From Thalassovita sp. (GTDB lineage Bacteria > Pseudomonadota > Alphaproteobacteria > Rhodobacterales > Rhodobacteraceae): 64,000 bases of DNA. Of the stretch, positions 51,728 through 60,849 are shown piece after piece. How positions within the stretch are numbered: the stretch's first letter is position 1; each line of letters begins with the position of its first letter. Below the pieces are notes generated by a model that saw only the letters and a list, made by a program, of their open reading frames with translations, was not told the origin of the DNA and searched no databases. The stretch spans positions 62,001 through 126,000 of the forward strand of contig JARGPB010000011.1 in NCBI GenBank assembly GCA_029212905.1, read 5' to 3'. The translations under genes were made by a program, and so were the position numbers.

Positions 51728-52452
51728 TCCAAAAGCACCTGATCACTGTTTTCCTTCAGACCTGTACCACTCAGGCTCAGACGCAGGGCCTCGCGTGCAA
51801 GCCAGGTAATCCTGTCGGCCGCCAACTGATGGCTAAGCCCCCCTGTGCCGTGGATATTCGAGACGCAGTTGCGTTCGCTATCTTTTCTGTCCGGGCGGGG
51901 CCCAAACGTCACATATGCCCCCAGGCTGTCAGCCACGGTCAGCCCCGGTCGTTCCCCGATCAGCATGATAACCACGCGGGCGCCCAGATGCTGCCCGATC
52001 TCATCCCCGATCGCCACGCGCCCCTGGGTGACGATCGTAACCGGCGCAATGCTGACCCCCGTCAACCGGTCAACGCAAGCCGCAAGCACCGGGGCTGCGT
52101 GGGTCTGTACCGCGTCCGAAGACAAACCATCCGCGACCACAAAGGCGACATCGCAATCCTGCGGCTCAGGCGCGCTCCAATCCCCCAGGCGGCGCCCCAG
52201 GTCTGGCCTGCGCAGATAGGTCGCCCGATCCGGCGCGGCCGAGCGCGCGTGGATCACAGGCAACGGGGCCAGATCGGCGGCCAAAGCCTGTGTATCCAGG
52301 GCGCGGTGCACAGCATCACGGGCGCGGGCATGGGCAAACTGAAACTCAAGCGTGCCATCTGTCGGCAGGCCTGCGCCCACCCGGCCCAGCCCAATCCGCG
52401 CAGGGGTGGCTGCCCGCAACCGGGCCCAAGGATCACGCGCAATGTCGCTCAT
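51724..52452 (-). CDS. eutC: Ethanolamine ammonia-lyase small subunit EutC
   Basis: This 242-residue subunit helps bind adenosylcobalamin in the enzyme that converts ethanolamine to acetaldehyde and ammonia. Family motifs RIGLGRVGAGLPT, DVAFVVADGLSS and MLIGERPGL are seen. The ATG at 52452 overlaps the eutB stop by 4 nt. It is the last gene of its operon. Confidence 0.94.
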   Translation of the reverse strand: MSDIARDPWARLRAATPARIGLGRVGAGLPTDGTLEFQFAHARARDAVHRALDTQALAADLAPLPVIHARSAAPDRATYLRRPDLGRRLGDWSAPEPQDCDVAFVVADGLSSDAVQTHAAPVLAACVDRLTGVSIAPVTIVTQGRVAIGDEIGQHLGARVVIMLIGERPGLTVADSLGAYVTFGPRPDRKDSERNCVSNIHGTGGLSHQLAADRITWLAREALRLSLSGTGLKENSDQVLLD

Positions 52453-53825
52453 GATGTGGCCTCCAACAGGGTCAATGCACCAGTGTCGGTCAGGTGCCCC
52501 TGCGGTGACACCAGCCCCATGCCCTCTAGCCATGTCTCGAACTCGGGCGCGGCACGCAGGCCGAAAGAGTTGCGCAGATAGGCGATGTCATGGAACGACA
52601 GGCTTTGATAATTCAGCATCACATCATCCGCCCCCGGTACCGCGATCAGGAAATTCGACCCTGCATCTGCCAGCAGTGTCATCAGCACGTCCATATCGTT
52701 CTGATCGGCCTCGGTGTGGTTGGTGTAGCACACATCACAGCCCATCGGCAGGCCCAGCAGCTTGCCGCAGAAATGATCCTCCAGCCCTGCGCGGATGATT
52801 TCCTTGCCGTCGTACAGATATTCCGGCCCGATAAAGCCCACCACCGTGTTGACCAAAAGCGGGCTGAATGCGCGGGCGACGCCATAGGCGCGGGCCTCCA
52901 GCGTTTGTTGATCAATCCCATGATGCGCCCCCGAAGACAGCGCTGCCCCCTGCCCGGTTTCAAAATACATGACGTTTTGGCCGACCGTGCCGCGCTCCAA
53001 CGACAAAGCTGCCCTGTTCGCCTGATCCAACAGATCCAGAGACACGCCGAACCCGGCATTCGCCGCTTCGGTGCCACCGACGGACTGGAACACCAGATCG
53101 ACGGGCGCGCCCTGCTCGATCAGCTCCAGACTGTTGGTCACATGCGTCAGCACGCAGGTCTGCGTGGGAATATCAAACCGCATCCGCAGATCATCCAGCA
53201 TCTGCAACAGGGATTTCGCCGTCGGGATATTGTCTGTCGCGGGGTTAATCCCGATCACCGCATCCCCCACGGCAAAGCTCAGCCCGTCCAGGGTACTGGC
53301 CGCGATGCCTTGCAAATCATCGGCCGGGTGGTTGGGCTGCAAGCGGCTGCCAATCCGTCCCGGCAGACCCAGCGTATTGCGAAAGGCCGTGATGACCTGG
53401 ACCTTGCGGGCGACCGCAATCAGATCGCGGTTACGCATCAGTTTGGACACAGCGGCCACCATCTCGGGGGTCAGGCCGGGGGCCAGCGCAGCCAAAGCTG
53501 CCGCATCCACAGCATCCGACAACAACCATTCGCGGAACTGCCCCACCGTCATATGCGAAACGGCAGCAAAGGCTGTCATGTCATGGGTATCAATGATCAG
53601 TCGTGTGACCTCGTCCAATTCGTAGGGAACCAGCGCATCGGTCAGAAAACTCTTTAGCGGCACATCGGCCAGAACATATTGCGCAGCGACCCGCTCCACA
53701 TCCGTCCCAGCCGCCAGACCCGCCAGTTGATCCCCGGACCGGGCGGGCGTGGCCCGCGCCATCACCGTAGCCAGATTGCCAAAGTCATAGGTCTCTGACC
53801 CCAAAGAAGTGCGATATCGCGTCAT
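52449..53825 (-). CDS. eutB: Ethanolamine ammonia-lyase large subunit EutB
   Basis: This 458-residue subunit carries the TIM-barrel active site for ethanolamine. Typical segments are SRLQPNHPADDLQGI, GDAVIGINPATDN, FQSVGGTEAANAGFG and MGCDVCYTNHTEAD. It is of normal length. No EutA reactivase, acetaldehyde dehydrogenase or microcompartment gene is near. The enzyme needs adenosylcobalamin, which links it to the cobalamin locus 9 kb away. Confidence 0.95.
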   Translation of the reverse strand: MTRYRTSLGSETYDFGNLATVMARATPARSGDQLAGLAAGTDVERVAAQYVLADVPLKSFLTDALVPYELDEVTRLIIDTHDMTAFAAVSHMTVGQFREWLLSDAVDAAALAALAPGLTPEMVAAVSKLMRNRDLIAVARKVQVITAFRNTLGLPGRIGSRLQPNHPADDLQGIAASTLDGLSFAVGDAVIGINPATDNIPTAKSLLQMLDDLRMRFDIPTQTCVLTHVTNSLELIEQGAPVDLVFQSVGGTEAANAGFGVSLDLLDQANRAALSLERGTVGQNVMYFETGQGAALSSGAHHGIDQQTLEARAYGVARAFSPLLVNTVVGFIGPEYLYDGKEIIRAGLEDHFCGKLLGLPMGCDVCYTNHTEADQNDMDVLMTLLADAGSNFLIAVPGADDVMLNYQSLSFHDIAYLRNSFGLRAAPEFETWLEGMGLVSPQGHLTDTGALTLLEATS

Positions 53826-53958
53826 AGTGTCATTTCCGAAACATGGATTTCAGGCAGGCTACTGCGTTTTTCCCGGCCCGCCAGCCCCATTGACGAAACT
53901 TTCGAACCGCCCCCTTCGATTGCCCAAGCTCTGAGCACACTCGGGCACCAAACAACAA

Positions 53959-53978
53959 GGCCGCCCCAAAGGACGGCC
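53959..53978 (-). terminator. Terminator after the second acyl-CoA synthetase gene
   Basis: On the minus strand GGCCGTCC and GGGCGGCC form an 8-bp stem (one G-U pair) with a 4-nt loop. TTGTTGTTTGG follows. It lies 24 nt after the synthetase stop and upstream of eutB. Confidence 0.75.
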
Positions 53979-54002
53979 CTGCAAAATAGCGTTTGCGAAT
54001 GA

Positions 54003-55886
54003 TCAGTCGCTCCATTCCCACGGGCGCGTAAAGGCCCCCAGAACGTGCCCGACCTCGTCATCATGCACCACGCCAGTGCGCCTTACCTGGGCAACCAGAC
54101 CGCGTTTTTTGTCATCAACAACCTGGACAACCTCGGCGTTCAGCGAGGCCTCTTGCAGCGCGGCATTATAGATGCGCGTGATGGCGCGCTTGCGCAGATC
54201 CGGTTTAAAGATCTTGCCCACAGCGGTTTTCGGCAGTTCGTCCATCACTTCGATGAACTTGGGCTGAGCAGCGCGTTCGTGCACGTGAATTTGGCTGTGT
54301 TTCAGCAGCTCTTCGGCTGTGACCGACGCGCCCTCGACCAGTTCAACATAAGCACAGGGGATTTCACCCGCATGCACATCAGGCTGGCCGATCGCACCGG
54401 CAAACGCCACATCATGGTGCGCCAGCAACGCCTCTTCGATCTCGGCGGGGTCGATGTTGTGTCCACCACGGATGATCAGATCCTTCGCGCGCCCGGTGAT
54501 CCAAATATAGTTGTCTTCGTCGATGCGGCCCAAATCGCCGGTCCGCAGGTATTTGCCATAGTGGTACAGCTTCTTGTTCTTATCTGCCTCGGTATAGGTG
54601 TTCGGCGCGTTGACACCGGGGTTCGAGACGCAAATCTCGCCGACCTCGTCAGCGGCGCATTCAACCGGCTGGCCGTCCACCTCTTTGAATATCCGCACAT
54701 CGGAATAGGGGAAACGGATGCCAACCGAACCCACCTTCTTCTGACCATCCACCGGGTTGACGGATACCAGACAGGTGGCCTCGGTCAGCCCGTAGCCTTC
54801 GACGATGGTGACGTTAGAGGCCGCTTCGAACCGTTTGAACAGTTCCAACGGCAGCGGCGCTGACCCCGAAAACGACGTTTTCACCGAGGACACGTCCGCA
54901 TCCACGGGCCGCTGCATCAGAGCCGAAATCGCTGTGGGCACGGTGATGATAAAGGTGATCTTCCATCGCTCGATCAGCTTCCAGAAGTTGTCGAACACGC
55001 CGTCGCCACGATAGCCCGCAGGCGTTGGGAACACCACATGCGCCCCCGAAAAAATCACCGCCATCAAAATCACATGGCAGGCAAACACATGGAACATCGG
55101 CAAGGGACAAATCACGTTGTCCTCGGGCGTGTACAGCAGCGTACCGCCCAGCCACCCGTTATAGATGATCCCAGAGTAGCGGTGCTGAGCAACCTTGGGC
55201 ATCCCAGTGGTGCCGCCCGTATGGAAATAGGCGGCGACGCGATCGCCCTCAGAATCGGCAAAGGACAATGCACGCGGGTATTCCTTCAACGTCTTATTGA
55301 AATCCCGCACATCCGCATGGTGATTACCGGGGTTTTTCGGCCGCACCAAGGGCACGATCCAGCTTTTCGGCGGGGTCAGGTACCGGTTCAGGTCGACTTC
55401 TAGAACAGTGTGCACACCCGGCGCATGGCGGACGGCCTCGGCTGTTTTCTGTGCCACGTCAGTCTTGGGAAACGCCTTGAGCGTCACGACAACCTTGGCC
55501 TTGGTCTCGCGCAGAATGGCGCCGATCTGTTCGGGCTCCAGCAGAGGGTTGATCGGGTTGATAATGCCCGCAATCGCCCCCCCCAGAATGGTCAGGATAG
55601 TCTCGTTGGAATTTGGCAGAATGCAGGCGATGACGTCATTTTCTCCGATGCCCAGGTCGCGGAACATGTTGGCGGCCTGACAGGTACGGGCGTGCAGCTC
55701 GTTCCACGTCAGCGTTTCCGCTTTGTCCGTAGGCCCAGAGAGCAGCTGAAACGTAACCGCTTTGCCTGCGCCGTTCTGCTCCTTGGTGCGTGTCAGCATC
55801 TGGTACAGCGTCTTGGGGACGTCGCGCGCCTCCCATGGCATTTCGCTTTCGATCTCGATCGTATCCTGAATGGATGCAAATCCCAT
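54003..55886 (-). CDS. AMP-forming acyl-CoA synthetase
   Basis: This 627-residue adenylate-forming enzyme has the ATP loop YFHTGGTTGMPKVAQH, GYGLTEATCLVS, and the hinge and C-terminal motif GRAKDLIIRGGHNIDPAEIEE followed by the conserved Lys in LPKTAVGKIFKPDLR. It differs clearly from the FadD-like protein at 2-3.8 kb. The ATG at 55886 has GGGAGGAA upstream. It stands alone between two terminators. Substrate unknown. Confidence 0.9.
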   Translation of the reverse strand: MGFASIQDTIEIESEMPWEARDVPKTLYQMLTRTKEQNGAGKAVTFQLLSGPTDKAETLTWNELHARTCQAANMFRDLGIGENDVIACILPNSNETILTILGGAIAGIINPINPLLEPEQIGAILRETKAKVVVTLKAFPKTDVAQKTAEAVRHAPGVHTVLEVDLNRYLTPPKSWIVPLVRPKNPGNHHADVRDFNKTLKEYPRALSFADSEGDRVAAYFHTGGTTGMPKVAQHRYSGIIYNGWLGGTLLYTPEDNVICPLPMFHVFACHVILMAVIFSGAHVVFPTPAGYRGDGVFDNFWKLIERWKITFIITVPTAISALMQRPVDADVSSVKTSFSGSAPLPLELFKRFEAASNVTIVEGYGLTEATCLVSVNPVDGQKKVGSVGIRFPYSDVRIFKEVDGQPVECAADEVGEICVSNPGVNAPNTYTEADKNKKLYHYGKYLRTGDLGRIDEDNYIWITGRAKDLIIRGGHNIDPAEIEEALLAHHDVAFAGAIGQPDVHAGEIPCAYVELVEGASVTAEELLKHSQIHVHERAAQPKFIEVMDELPKTAVGKIFKPDLRKRAITRIYNAALQEASLNAEVVQVVDDKKRGLVAQVRRTGVVHDDEVGHVLGAFTRPWEWSD

Positions 55887-56007
55887 TGGTTTCCTCCCGT
55901 TGCGGCCCGATTGAGGGGGGCCGGTCTCATTCCTCGCGCGCAATGTGAAAGGGTTTCCCCAAGCATACAAGACGACCCTAAGGTCAATTGCGCAACGTCA
56001 AAAGCAC

Positions 56008-56034
56008 AAAAAAAGGCGCCGTGAAGCGCCTTTT
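56008..56034 (-). terminator. Rho-independent terminator after the BON-LysM gene
   Basis: On the minus strand AAAAGGCGC and GCGCCTTTTTTTT form a GC stem (GGCGC/GCGCC, 56015-56030) with a 6-nt loop and a run of eight T. It lies 31 nt after the gene's stop. Confidence 0.9.
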
Positions 56035-56064
56035 AGTATCAATGCTCGTGATAAAGGGGCCGAC

Positions 56065-56481
56065 TTATGCCGCAGCCCCACCGGGAATACGTAGAACCTG
56101 ACCGGGGTAAATCTTGTCCGGGTGGCTCAGCATCGGCTTATTCGCCTCATAGATTTCCATATAGCGGTTAGCGCTGCCCAGGGTTTTCTTGGCGACAGCC
56201 GACAGAGTATCCCCTTTTTCAACGGTGTGGAAAACAGCGTCGTCCACCACGTCGTCTTCGACCTCCGCAACGCCTTCAACATTGCCAACCGCCAGAATGA
56301 CTTTCTCACGCATTTCAGGTGTCGCGGCCGTGCCCGAAATCTTCACCTTGTCGCCCTCGACAGTGATATCCAGACCTTCGGTGTCCAGTCCAAGGTCTTC
56401 GACCTCTTTCTTCAGAACATCAGGCGTCGGTTCTTCGGCCAGTTTTTTACCCGAGCTTTTCCAGAAATTGAATAGTCCCAT
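56065..56481 (-). CDS. BON and LysM domain protein
   Basis: This 138-residue protein has an N-terminal BON-type domain (about 15-80, ITVEGDKVKISGTAATPEM) and a C-terminal LysM domain (about 85-135, FHTVEKGDTLSAVAKKTLG). It has the layout of E. coli Kbp (YgaU), a potassium-binding protein, but lacks a signal peptide like Kbp. LysM may bind peptidoglycan. It is monocistronic. Confidence 0.88.
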   Translation of the reverse strand: MGLFNFWKSSGKKLAEEPTPDVLKKEVEDLGLDTEGLDITVEGDKVKISGTAATPEMREKVILAVGNVEGVAEVEDDVVDDAVFHTVEKGDTLSAVAKKTLGSANRYMEIYEANKPMLSHPDKIYPGQVLRIPGGAAA

Positions 56482-56744
56482 AATGTATCCCCTTTGGAGT
56501 GTGTTGCTAGGTCAGACATGGCCATGCTGCACAAGATGCTTCAAGGGGAAAAGCCGCGCGAAAACGTCAAACACGGTACGGATGCAACGCTGGGACTCTG
56601 AGTATTTTTGGCAAGATGAATGCTATTGCTGCGCTCAAACAAAGGCCAAGGCGCCACGGCACTTTTGGGAAAAGCGCACGCCCTTTCATCTTGCTGTAAA
56701 TACTCAAATCCCAACGTCGACACAAAATAAAGCGCTGAGAGGGG
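56482..56744. repeat. Gap with an inverted pair of intergenic repeats
   Basis: No gene is seen here. Plus-strand copy CTGAGTATTTTTGGCAAG/ATGAA (56598-56620) and an inverted copy (56683-56711; on the minus strand ATTTGAGTATTTACAGCAAG/ATGAA) face each other across 62 nt. They resemble the sequence at 49333-49357. The pair could fold into a long hairpin, in the manner of REP elements. Confidence 0.6.
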
Positions 56745-58532
56745 TCAGACCGCTCCGTCCGTGAATTGCAGACGCGCAAGTCGGGCATAGAGACCGCCTT
56801 GCGCGACCAATTCGTCATGCGTCCCTTGCGCGACGATCTTGCCGTGATCCATCACGACAATCCTATCGGCCTTTTTCACAGTAGCCAACCGATGCGCGAC
56901 GATAATGGTGGTGCGGGTTTTCGAGAGCTCGTCCACCGCGGCCTGGACGGCACGTTCGCTTTCGGCATCCAGGGCGCTGGTGGCCTCGTCCAGCAAGAGC
57001 ACCGGGGCGTCGCGCAGGATGGCGCGAGCGATGGCGATACGTTGTTTTTGACCGCCCGACAGCATCACGCCACGTTCGCCGACCTGGCTGTCATAGCCTT
57101 CGGGGAGCTTTTGGATGAATTCGTGTGCGGCGGCGGCTTGGGCGGCGGCCTCGACCTCGGCATCGGTGGCATCGGGGCGACCGAAGCGTATATTCTCGCG
57201 CGCGGTTGTCGCAAAGATCACCGGATCCTGCGGCACCAGTGCAAGATGTTTGCGGAAGGCGGCGCGCTCCATCTGCGACAGCTCTGTCCCGTCCAGCAGG
57301 ATGCGGCCCTGCTGGGGATCATAGAAGCGCAGGATGGTTTGCACGATCGTGGTCTTGCCCGCGCCCGAGGGGCCAACCAGCGCCACGGTTTCCCCGGGTT
57401 GGATGGACAGGCTGACATTTTCCAGTGCGGGGGTGTCTGGTCGAGACGGATAGCGGAAGCTCACATCGTCAAAGGTAATCGCCCCAGAAACCGGGGTCGG
57501 GACGGGCGCAGGTTGCGCCGGATCGGCCACGGTGTCGGTTGCTTGCAACAGCTCTACCAGGCGTTCGGTCGCGCCCGCGGCACGTTGCAATTCGCTCCAG
57601 ATTTCGGACAAGGCCCCGACAGAGCCCGCCACCATGACCGAATAAATCACGAATTGGACAAGGGCACCTGGGCTCATCAGGTCTGCGCGTACATCATGGG
57701 CGCCGATCCACAGCACGCCCACGACGCCGGTAAAGACCAGAAAGATCACGATCACAGTCATAACCGCGCGGGTGGTGATGCGGCGACGGGCGGAGTCATA
57801 GCTTTTCTCGGTGACATCGGCGAAATCGCGGGTGGCGGCGTCTTCGTTGGTAAAAGCCTGCACGGTCTGAATGGACAGCAGCGCCTCGGAGGCGTTGCCA
57901 GACGACTCGGCGATCCAATCCTGGTTTTCGCGCGACAGGACACGCAGGCGTCGGCCCAGAACAAGGATCGGGATGATCACCAACGGCACAATCAGCAAGA
58001 CAAGCCCCGTCAGCTTGGCCGAGGTGAACAGCATCAGCACCAGCCCCCCCGCAAAGATCAGCACATTGCGCAGCGCGACCGAGATCGACGAGCCAATCAC
58101 CGACAGGATCAGCGTGGTGTCCGTGGTGATGCGGGACAGGACCTCGCCTGTCATGATGTTTTCGAAATAGGCAGGCGACATGCCGACGATACGGTCGAAC
58201 ACAGCCGTGCGGATGTCAGCCACCACGCGTTCGCCCAGCCGCGTCACCAACGCATACCGCAGGCCGGTTCCCACTGCCAAAAGCGCCGCAATGGCCAGGG
58301 CCGCGCCGAAATAGCGATCCAGCAACGCGCCATCCTCGACGCTGAAATTATCCACGACGCGCCGCACGGCCAATGGCAGGATCAACGACACCGAGGCCGT
58401 CAGCGTCAATGCCATCGCGGCCAGCAGCACCATGCCCTTATAGGGGTTCAGAAAGGGCCACAGTTCGCGCAGAGCCCCCACGCGTTTTGATTTTTCACGG
58501 TCTTCAGTGACAGTTACGGGTCCGCGCGCCAT
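56745..58532 (-). CDS. ABCB-type ABC transporter (membrane domain fused to ATPase)
   Basis: This 595-residue half-transporter has six membrane helices (about 35-320) and a C-terminal ATPase with Walker A GPSGAGKTT, signature LSGGQKQRIAIARAI and Walker B VLLLDEATSALD. It is an exporter of the MsbA/ABCB type that works as a homodimer; cargo unknown (lipid, peptide or drug). The ATG at 58532 is preceded by AAAGGAAG; an upstream extension is rejected. The 287-nt gap behind the potassium channel gene (58533-58819) shows no recognisable feature. Confidence 0.9.
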   Translation of the reverse strand: MARGPVTVTEDREKSKRVGALRELWPFLNPYKGMVLLAAMALTLTASVSLILPLAVRRVVDNFSVEDGALLDRYFGAALAIAALLAVGTGLRYALVTRLGERVVADIRTAVFDRIVGMSPAYFENIMTGEVLSRITTDTTLILSVIGSSISVALRNVLIFAGGLVLMLFTSAKLTGLVLLIVPLVIIPILVLGRRLRVLSRENQDWIAESSGNASEALLSIQTVQAFTNEDAATRDFADVTEKSYDSARRRITTRAVMTVIVIFLVFTGVVGVLWIGAHDVRADLMSPGALVQFVIYSVMVAGSVGALSEIWSELQRAAGATERLVELLQATDTVADPAQPAPVPTPVSGAITFDDVSFRYPSRPDTPALENVSLSIQPGETVALVGPSGAGKTTIVQTILRFYDPQQGRILLDGTELSQMERAAFRKHLALVPQDPVIFATTARENIRFGRPDATDAEVEAAAQAAAAHEFIQKLPEGYDSQVGERGVMLSGGQKQRIAIARAILRDAPVLLLDEATSALDAESERAVQAAVDELSKTRTTIIVAHRLATVKKADRIVVMDHGKIVAQGTHDELVAQGGLYARLARLQFTDGAV

Positions 58533-58819
58533 GGGCTTCCTTTCGACATCCTGCGCGGGCGGGTTTATGCGAAGGGGCGCAATCGAGCAAGCCGCACGTA
58601 TGTCGCGGTAAGAATACGTGATGCGCACCACGATCCGCATGAGCCACAGCGTTGACCCGAATTCGCTCGACAGTCGCTAATATCCTGTCCGAGTTGCGGG
58701 TTCGCGGAACGATCAGGCCCACCCTTCTGGGCGCCGCTGAAATGCTGCGCAATAAAGGGGCGATGTGGATGATCCGCTCGATGATCCGGAGCGGTATTTG
58801 TGGCGCGGTTCAGGGCAGA

Positions 58820-59581
58820 TCAATAGCTGCCTTCGGTCTCAATATGAACGGTGGTGCCGCAATGTTTGCAATGGATGGCATCGGCATCATGCAACACCAG
58901 CCCACACGTCGGACAAGGATGACGCACCTTAAGCGGACGAAACAGGACCTGCGCCAGCCGCAAGAACAAGGTCACGCCAAAGATCATTACGCCCACGGCC
59001 AGCATCCGCCCAGATGTCCCCGACAGCGTGACATCGCCGAATCCGGTGGTCGTCAGCGTGGTGACGGTAAAATACAGCGCATCCGCGTAGTTGTTGATCT
59101 GCGGATTTGTTTCATGTTGCAGCGCATAGATCAGCCCTGTCATCACAAACAGGAACACTGCTAGATTGATTGCTGCGACCACGATATCCTGATGTTTGCG
59201 AAAAAACCCAAAATCCTGCCGCAACCGTGTCATCAACTGATAGGTGTGCAGCAACCTGAGCGTCCTCAGAATGCGCAGAAACCCCAGCCCCTCGCCTACA
59301 ATCGGCGCCAAAAAGGACACCACAGCGACCACATCGGCCCATGTGGACAGCCTGGCAAAGTGGCGCAGCCGGTGTTTGGTGATCGCGATACGGGCGATGA
59401 AATCCACTAAGATCAGCGCACCGAATACAAAGTCGATGACCTCGACCGCCTGTATGCCCGGGAAAAACGACGTCGCGATCACAAAGATAATCGTCACGAC
59501 ATCAAAGCCCAGCAGGCCATAGCGAAACCGATGAGAGCGCTCGCTCTTTCCCTCGTACAGGAATTTGATCCGTTTCAGCAT
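58820..59581 (-). CDS. Voltage-gated-type potassium channel with C-terminal zinc ribbon
   Basis: This 253-residue channel subunit has five to six helices. S4 carries spaced Arg residues (RILRTLRLLHTYQLMTRLR), and the selectivity filter is TTTGFGDV with the pore helix YFTVTTLT. The C-terminus holds CPTCGLVLHDADAIHCKHCG, a zinc-ribbon with two CxxC pairs, which is unusual. GFGD in place of GYGD is common in prokaryotes. Confidence 0.88.
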   Translation of the reverse strand: MLKRIKFLYEGKSERSHRFRYGLLGFDVVTIIFVIATSFFPGIQAVEVIDFVFGALILVDFIARIAITKHRLRHFARLSTWADVVAVVSFLAPIVGEGLGFLRILRTLRLLHTYQLMTRLRQDFGFFRKHQDIVVAAINLAVFLFVMTGLIYALQHETNPQINNYADALYFTVTTLTTTGFGDVTLSGTSGRMLAVGVMIFGVTLFLRLAQVLFRPLKVRHPCPTCGLVLHDADAIHCKHCGTTVHIETEGSY

Positions 59582-59702
59582 TGGCTGCCCCTTGGCTTGT
59601 CCTGTCTCGCCTTAGCAAATGCAAAAAGGCGGCGAAAGAGGCAGGGCCCGCCCTAGACTCACACCGAACCAGCGGCAGATCGCCATTTACTCCGCCACTT
59701 TT

Positions 59703-59733
59703 CTTGCAGAATCAAATATTATAAATAATATTT
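59703..59733 (+). promoter_or_regulatory. Promoter with dyad directly before the Lrp gene
   Basis: CTTGCA (59703-59708) and TAATAT (59726-59731) are 17 nt apart. A 9-bp inverted repeat AAATATTAT/ATAATATTT (59714-59733) covers the -10. The ATG starts 8 nt after the -10, so the transcript may begin at the start codon itself. The dyad is a good candidate for autoregulation by the Lrp protein. Confidence 0.5.
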
Positions 59734-59739
59734 CCCCTC

Positions 59740-60192
59740 ATGGATGATATAGACAAGAAAATATGCGGACTCCTCCAGGAAAGCGGGCGTAGCTCCAGCG
59801 CAGAGCTGGCCGCGTCTGTTGGCCTCTCGCTGTCTGCTGCGAATGAACGGGTGCGGCGCCTTGTGGCCAGCGGCGCCATTGCGGGCTGGCAGGCAAAACT
59901 GGACCCGCTCAGCTTTGGCTTGGGGCTGTGCGCCTTTGTGCTGATCGACATGCGTTTTGAGGGCGAGGGCGAGGCAGTCGCCACCCTTGCCGTCCACCCC
60001 GAAGTACAGGAGCTGCACCATATCAGCGGACCGCATTCCTATCTGATGAAGCTGCGCGTGGCGGATACACGCGCCCTGCAGGATTTTCTGACACGGGTGG
60101 TGAAACCGCTGCCCGCTATCCTGCGGACTGAATCCATCATCACACTGGACACGGCCAAGGAAACCGCCGCGATCGCGGTGCCACCGTGTTAG
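59740..60192 (+). CDS. Lrp/AsnC-family transcriptional regulator
   Basis: This 150-residue regulator has an N-terminal helix-turn-helix (LLQESGRSSSAELAASVGLS) and a C-terminal RAM ligand domain (about 65-140). It overlaps the LysE-type exporter gene by 7 nt, so it probably controls amino acid export through that protein. No ribosome-binding site precedes the ATG. Confidence 0.92.
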   Translation: MDDIDKKICGLLQESGRSSSAELAASVGLSLSAANERVRRLVASGAIAGWQAKLDPLSFGLGLCAFVLIDMRFEGEGEAVATLAVHPEVQELHHISGPHSYLMKLRVADTRALQDFLTRVVKPLPAILRTESIITLDTAKETAAIAVPPC

Positions 60193-60827
60193 AGGTCTTC
60201 CTCAAAGGTCTGGGCGTCGGGCTGGCGATTGCCGCTCCTGTGGGGCCGATTGGTCTGTTGTGTATCCGGCGCAGTGTCGCTCAGGGGCGCGCGGCCGGAT
60301 TGGCCACGGGATTCGGTGCGGCCGCCGCAGACGGGACCTATGGCGTGCTGGTTGCCGTCGGCTTTGCCGCGACAGGACTGTTGGTCAGCTATGCGCCACA
60401 GATGCAGTTTTTCGGCGGATTGCTGATCATCTGGCTGGGCGTCATGACCCTGCGCGGTTTCCTGACGAAAAGCGACGGGTCACGGGCGGCGGATGGGCCG
60501 CCTGCACGCTCGGTGTTGGGGGCATTTGGATCAACCTATCTGCTGACTCTGTCGAACCCGGCAACGATCCTGGCCTTTACCGGAATGGTCGCCGGATTGG
60601 GCGGCGCGGCGGCAAGCGGCGCCAATGCCGCCTATGTGCTGGTTTTGGGGGTCTTTTTGGGGTCGGCGCTGTGGTGGCTTTTTTTGGTACACGCCGCGCT
60701 GTGGGCCAAAGAGCGTATCGCGGACACAGCCCTGCGCTGGCTGGACCTGATCGCTGGGCTGGTCCTGATCCTGTGGGGCGCATTAATCGCGTTGGAACCA
60801 CTGACAACCGGAACGGTCTGGCTGTAA
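60186..60827 (+). CDS. LysE/RhtB-family amino acid exporter
   Basis: This 213-residue membrane protein has six helices and the family N-terminus GVGLAIAAPVGPIGLLCIRRS, with a later LTLSNPATILAF motif. It exports an amino acid, probably under control of the adjacent Lrp protein. The start is GTG at 60186 inside the end of the regulator gene. Confidence 0.9.
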   Translation: MLEVFLKGLGVGLAIAAPVGPIGLLCIRRSVAQGRAAGLATGFGAAAADGTYGVLVAVGFAATGLLVSYAPQMQFFGGLLIIWLGVMTLRGFLTKSDGSRAADGPPARSVLGAFGSTYLLTLSNPATILAFTGMVAGLGGAAASGANAAYVLVLGVFLGSALWWLFLVHAALWAKERIADTALRWLDLIAGLVLILWGALIALEPLTTGTVWL

Positions 60828-60849
60828 TATCTTGAATATCGGGGGAAAC

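Noticed and set aside
58533..58819. Possible small gene between the ABC exporter and potassium channel genes
   Set aside because: The open frames here have no ribosome-binding site or recognisable product and continue as shadows of the neighbouring genes.
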